Positions 61,751 through 64,000 of a DNA stretch of 64,000 nucleotides are shown one piece after another. Numbering within the stretch: the first letter of the stretch is position 1; the number at the start of each line of letters is the position of its first letter. Source of the stretch: an uncultured Acetatifactor sp. (lineage in GTDB: Bacteria > Bacillota > Clostridia > Lachnospirales > Lachnospiraceae); contig CAJTSE010000003.1 in assembly GCA_910578815.1 (NCBI GenBank), forward strand, positions 219,645 to 283,644, written 5' to 3'. Made by a program: the position numbers and the translations under genes. Under the pieces are notes generated by a model. That model had not been told where the DNA came from. It saw only the letters and a list, made by a program, of their open reading frames with translations, and made no database searches.

Positions 61751-63049
61751 CTAATCGTTGCCTGCCACCTTATCCAACAGCCTTGCGGAAGTCCGCTTTG
61801 CCTCCCTTGTGGCATGGGCATACACATTCATGGTGGTACTCACGTCAGAGTGTCCCAAGAGTTCCTGCACGTCCTTCGGCGCTGCACCGTTTGACAGCAG
61901 ATTGCTTGTATAAGTATGGCGGAGCTGGTGGAAGTGAAAGCCCTCAAACCCGTCCAGTTTCTTTGCCAGTGTCCGGCAGACGATACTCAATGTACTCGGC
62001 GTTTCAAGACAGCCGTCCGGTCTTAAACATACAAATGAGATTTCGTTGTAATCCGCCGGAATGTCCTGCGTGTTCTCCAAGCTGTAATACTCATAGTAAA
62101 CCCTGTTTTTGTCCTGCACTTCCTTGTAGTAATTGCGGTGGTACAGTTCCCCGTACTGCATCTGATTTCTAAGCTGCTCTTTCCTTGCCTTTTTCAGTAT
62201 GGCGGTAAGCGTGTACCCAAAATCAACCGTCCGCACTTTCTTACGTTTAGTCGGTCCGATAATCGTTTTGTGCTTTGCGCCGTCATAGCGGACACTCCGC
62301 TTTACCGTTAAATACTGTTCCTCAAGGTTGATGTCCTGCCAGGTCAGCCCACATACCTCGCCGATCCTAAGACCTGCATAGTAGGCTATCTGTATCGGCA
62401 GAACCGCAGAGATATTTTTCTTTTCAAGATAAGCGATAAGTTTTTCATAGTCATCATGGGAAATCGGCTGTGTGCCCGATTGTCCCATATCTTCCTCTGA
62501 AAACAAATCCACTTCCTCTGCCTTTCGTTTCAGCTTGATGTACTGCATTGGATTGAACGTAATCAGTTGCTTTGGGAATACCGCAAAACGGAACGACTGC
62601 TGTAAAACTGCTGAGAATGAATGGATATAGTCTTTGCTCAATCCTTTTTTCACTTTCCCGTCGGGATATGTTCCTCCGAAAGTAAGCAGGTCAAGGAATG
62701 TCTGCAAATGCTCCGCTGTTACGGTTTTTAATCTGCGGTCAGCAACAGGATGTTTCTTAATGCAACGTATCGCACCGAGATAATTTTCCACCGTACCGTT
62801 GCTAAGAGTGCCGACCTTTAATTCTTTCTCCGCCCAAATATCGAGCAGTTCCCCAAGCGTGATGTTGTCAGCTTTTGCAATGAATTTCTTTTCTTCGTAA
62901 TCCTCCATTGCCTGCCGTAACAGCTTTTCCGTCTCGCTCTTGCTTTCCGTACCCGTAAACTCTTTCTGTACCAAGTTGCCGCTTGCGTCCTCCACATAGA
63001 AGCGGTAGTACCATTTCTTTCCTTTTTTTCTTACAGAACCTTTTGCCAT
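61751..63049 (-). CDS. tyrosine site-specific integrase of an integrative element
   Basis: A protein of about 432 residues. An N-terminal AP2-like arm-binding domain (SVRKKGKKWYYRFYV) is followed by a SAM-like core-binding domain and a catalytic domain with arginine in YYAGLRIGEVCG, HQLRHTYTSNLL, LLGHSDVSTT and the tyrosine in MNVYAHAT. It catalyses integration and excision. AAAGGAG precedes ATG 63049; a longer start is not supported. No att core could be defined within the window. Confidence 0.95.
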   Translation of the reverse strand: MAKGSVRKKGKKWYYRFYVEDASGNLVQKEFTGTESKSETEKLLRQAMEDYEEKKFIAKADNITLGELLDIWAEKELKVGTLSNGTVENYLGAIRCIKKHPVADRRLKTVTAEHLQTFLDLLTFGGTYPDGKVKKGLSKDYIHSFSAVLQQSFRFAVFPKQLITFNPMQYIKLKRKAEEVDLFSEEDMGQSGTQPISHDDYEKLIAYLEKKNISAVLPIQIAYYAGLRIGEVCGLTWQDINLEEQYLTVKRSVRYDGAKHKTIIGPTKRKKVRTVDFGYTLTAILKKARKEQLRNQMQYGELYHRNYYKEVQDKNRVYYEYYSLENTQDIPADYNEISFVCLRPDGCLETPSTLSIVCRTLAKKLDGFEGFHFHQLRHTYTSNLLSNGAAPKDVQELLGHSDVSTTMNVYAHATREAKRTSARLLDKVAGND

Positions 63050-63070
63050 AATCCGTTCTCCTTTCCAAAA

Positions 63071-63186
63071 CGCAATGTGCCATTGCGTTGGCAATCGGAA
63101 CTGATGAAATGCTTTCTGCGTGTAAGTATCTTACGGACAAGTCCGTAAGCCAATTCGTCGCTCGCCAATCAGATAAATCTGTTGGC
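63071..63186. repeat. three short palindromes upstream of the integrase
   Basis: CGCAATG-TGC-CATTGCG (63071-63087), TTACGGAC-AA-GTCCGTAA (63131-63148) and GCCAATCAGAT-AA-ATCTGTTGGC (63164-63186) lie in the leader of the integrase gene. They could be regulatory hairpins or excisionase/integrase-related sites. Confidence 0.5.
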
Positions 63187-63224
63187 TCGCTTGCACTCAT
63201 TGTATCATGACTCCGACTGCTTTA

Positions 63225-63716
63225 CTATACCGATTCAGATTCTTCCCCCGATACCATAGAAAGAAGATTTGCAAGCTTTGTAGTGGCTGTTTCGGGATTT
63301 TTGGAATAGAGCCTTACAATATCGCCCATATCATTAAATATATTTACGGTGTGGGTGATTTCCCGAAGAAACATAATCTCGTTATATTCCTTATTCGATT
63401 CAAACCCCATTGTCCGAGCAAGTGCGGAATTTTCCGCATTGTCCTTGAAATTCTTACAGGCAAACTGGAAAGAATCCACGAACAATTCATATTCCCTTAA
63501 CATCAGCAGCAGTAAATCCTTTGTAAAGTCTGACTCTGCCTGTTCCATGTCAAAAGGCAGTTTTGAGAGAATGGAGGACATTGCATCACGAATGCATAAT
63601 TCCCTTTTATCCGTAATGTTTGTTTCGTATTCTTCTGTTTCCCCTTTTAACCACTCCACAGACACATGCAAAGTGCCATCATTTTTTGCTATCATGGCGT
63701 CAGTTTTTGCAGGCAT
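63225..63716 (-). CDS. hypothetical protein of the mobile element
   Basis: A protein of 163 residues that I do not recognise. It is acidic, without membrane segments or signal peptide, and helical in its second half (LLLLMLREYELFVDSFQFAC and onward). The start is uncertain because no good Shine-Dalgarno lies before ATG 63716. It is transcribed in the same direction as the integrase, 175 bases upstream, and may be a regulator or accessory of the element. Confidence 0.6.
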   Translation of the reverse strand: MPAKTDAMIAKNDGTLHVSVEWLKGETEEYETNITDKRELCIRDAMSSILSKLPFDMEQAESDFTKDLLLLMLREYELFVDSFQFACKNFKDNAENSALARTMGFESNKEYNEIMFLREITHTVNIFNDMGDIVRLYSKNPETATTKLANLLSMVSGEESESV

Positions 63717-63771
63717 AATTCGAGCATTTATAGGGGAGATTCCTTTCTTTTAAAGCCCTCGGCGTTTGAGA

Positions 63772-63872
63772 GCGAAATACACCCATTGCACAAACTTCGT
63801 TTATGCAATGGAGATTTCGCCCCTGCGGGGAGCTAATTCACGCTAGCGTGACTTGTTCCGCCATAAGGCGGA
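63772..63872. repeat. cluster of hairpins near the window end
   Basis: GCGAAAT/ATTTCGC encloses CCATTGCA...TGCAATGG. It is followed by CCCC-TGC-GGGG, CACGCTAGCGTG and TCCGCC-ATAA-GGCGGA. This is a dense series of short palindromes between the hypothetical gene and the window edge. Confidence 0.55.
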
Positions 63873-64000
63873 TATGTTCGTAAACGTGCTGCCTATGCCG
63901 CCCACTCACAATCTGTCCTGCCGTACCTCCGCTTTTCCTAGCCTGATACTGCCATTTGCAGGAGGGAGGACAAAGCACAATACAGAGACATTCATTTATC
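63838..64000 (-). CDS. possible C-terminal part of a protein (start outside window)
   Basis: An open frame enters from the window edge on the minus strand and ends with TGA at 63838, about 54 codons. The end reads ARKSGGTAGQIVSGRHRQHV and then YEHIRLMAEQVTLA. I do not recognise it. The frame runs through several palindromes, so it may be spurious. Confidence 0.25.
   Translation of the reverse strand, partial: INECLCIVLCPPSCKWQYQARKSGGTAGQIVSGRHRQHVYEHIRLMAEQVTLA

Noticed and set aside
1..64000. CRISPR array, rRNA or tRNA genes
   Set aside because: No regularly spaced identical repeats with unique spacers, and no rRNA or complete tRNA was seen on either strand.

Overview
The window looks like a chromosomal stretch from an anaerobic gut-type member of the Clostridia, most likely Lachnospiraceae. 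The reasons are the gene families present (remA, DUF4364, a Rho with a long low-complexity insert, a short RpoZ, a monomeric [FeFe] hydrogenase, NFACT/RqcH), the Gram-positive Shine-Dalgarno signals, the AgrC-type GHKL kinase with a LytTR regulator, and a pectin locus built on ABC importers. The family assignment is inference from gene content; no rRNA or tRNA gene was found in the window.

Region 1 (1-5.3 kb): the end of one ABC exporter subunit, a second complete exporter, a possible 43-codon small ORF, a LytTR response regulator with its GHKL kinase, and a convergent CPBP membrane protease. Region 2 (5.4-32.3 kb): mostly core genes. These are NYN-LOTUS, rarA, DUF4364, malic enzyme, rho, rpmE, a DUF1385-prmC-prfA-hydrogenase-M48 cluster, a GGDEF-EAL protein, recJ, rqcH, and the long run yicC-remA-gmk-rpoZ-rimO-pgsA-cinA-EamA-trmH. 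Hairpin terminators sit at several ends.

Region 3 (32.3-33.3 kb): a scar. A GNAT gene has lost its end, an orphan piece of an AraC DNA-binding domain follows, and the opposite-strand esterase reads out through that piece. Region 4 (33.2-59.8 kb): a pectin/rhamnogalacturonan utilisation locus. It has a CE12-type esterase with SLH-like repeats, a membrane-bound AraC regulator, a CE8 pectinesterase, two sugar ABC importers without an ATPase, three solute-binding proteins, an NHL-TPR membrane protein, a YIP1 protein, a DUF5696 lipoprotein, a serine hydrolase, an ankyrin-GH43 fusion, a GH28 polygalacturonase and a second GH43. None of the pectin-active enzymes has a visible signal peptide while the binding proteins do. 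This suggests that oligosaccharides are imported first and then de-esterified and hydrolysed in the cytoplasm.

Region 5 (59.85-64 kb): a mobile-element edge. It has a serine-recombinase remnant 3 bases after the last GH43 stop, iterated ATTTGAACCC repeats, a LysR regulator, a possible relaxase-tail protein, a tyrosine integrase, an unknown small gene and many short palindromes. The strongest candidates for something undescribed are the import cassette at 38.9-47.9 kb (giant two-module solute-binding protein plus NHL-TPR, YIP1 and DUF5696 proteins), the ankyrin-GH43 fusion, and the structured intergenic segments at 49.7 and 51.7 kb.
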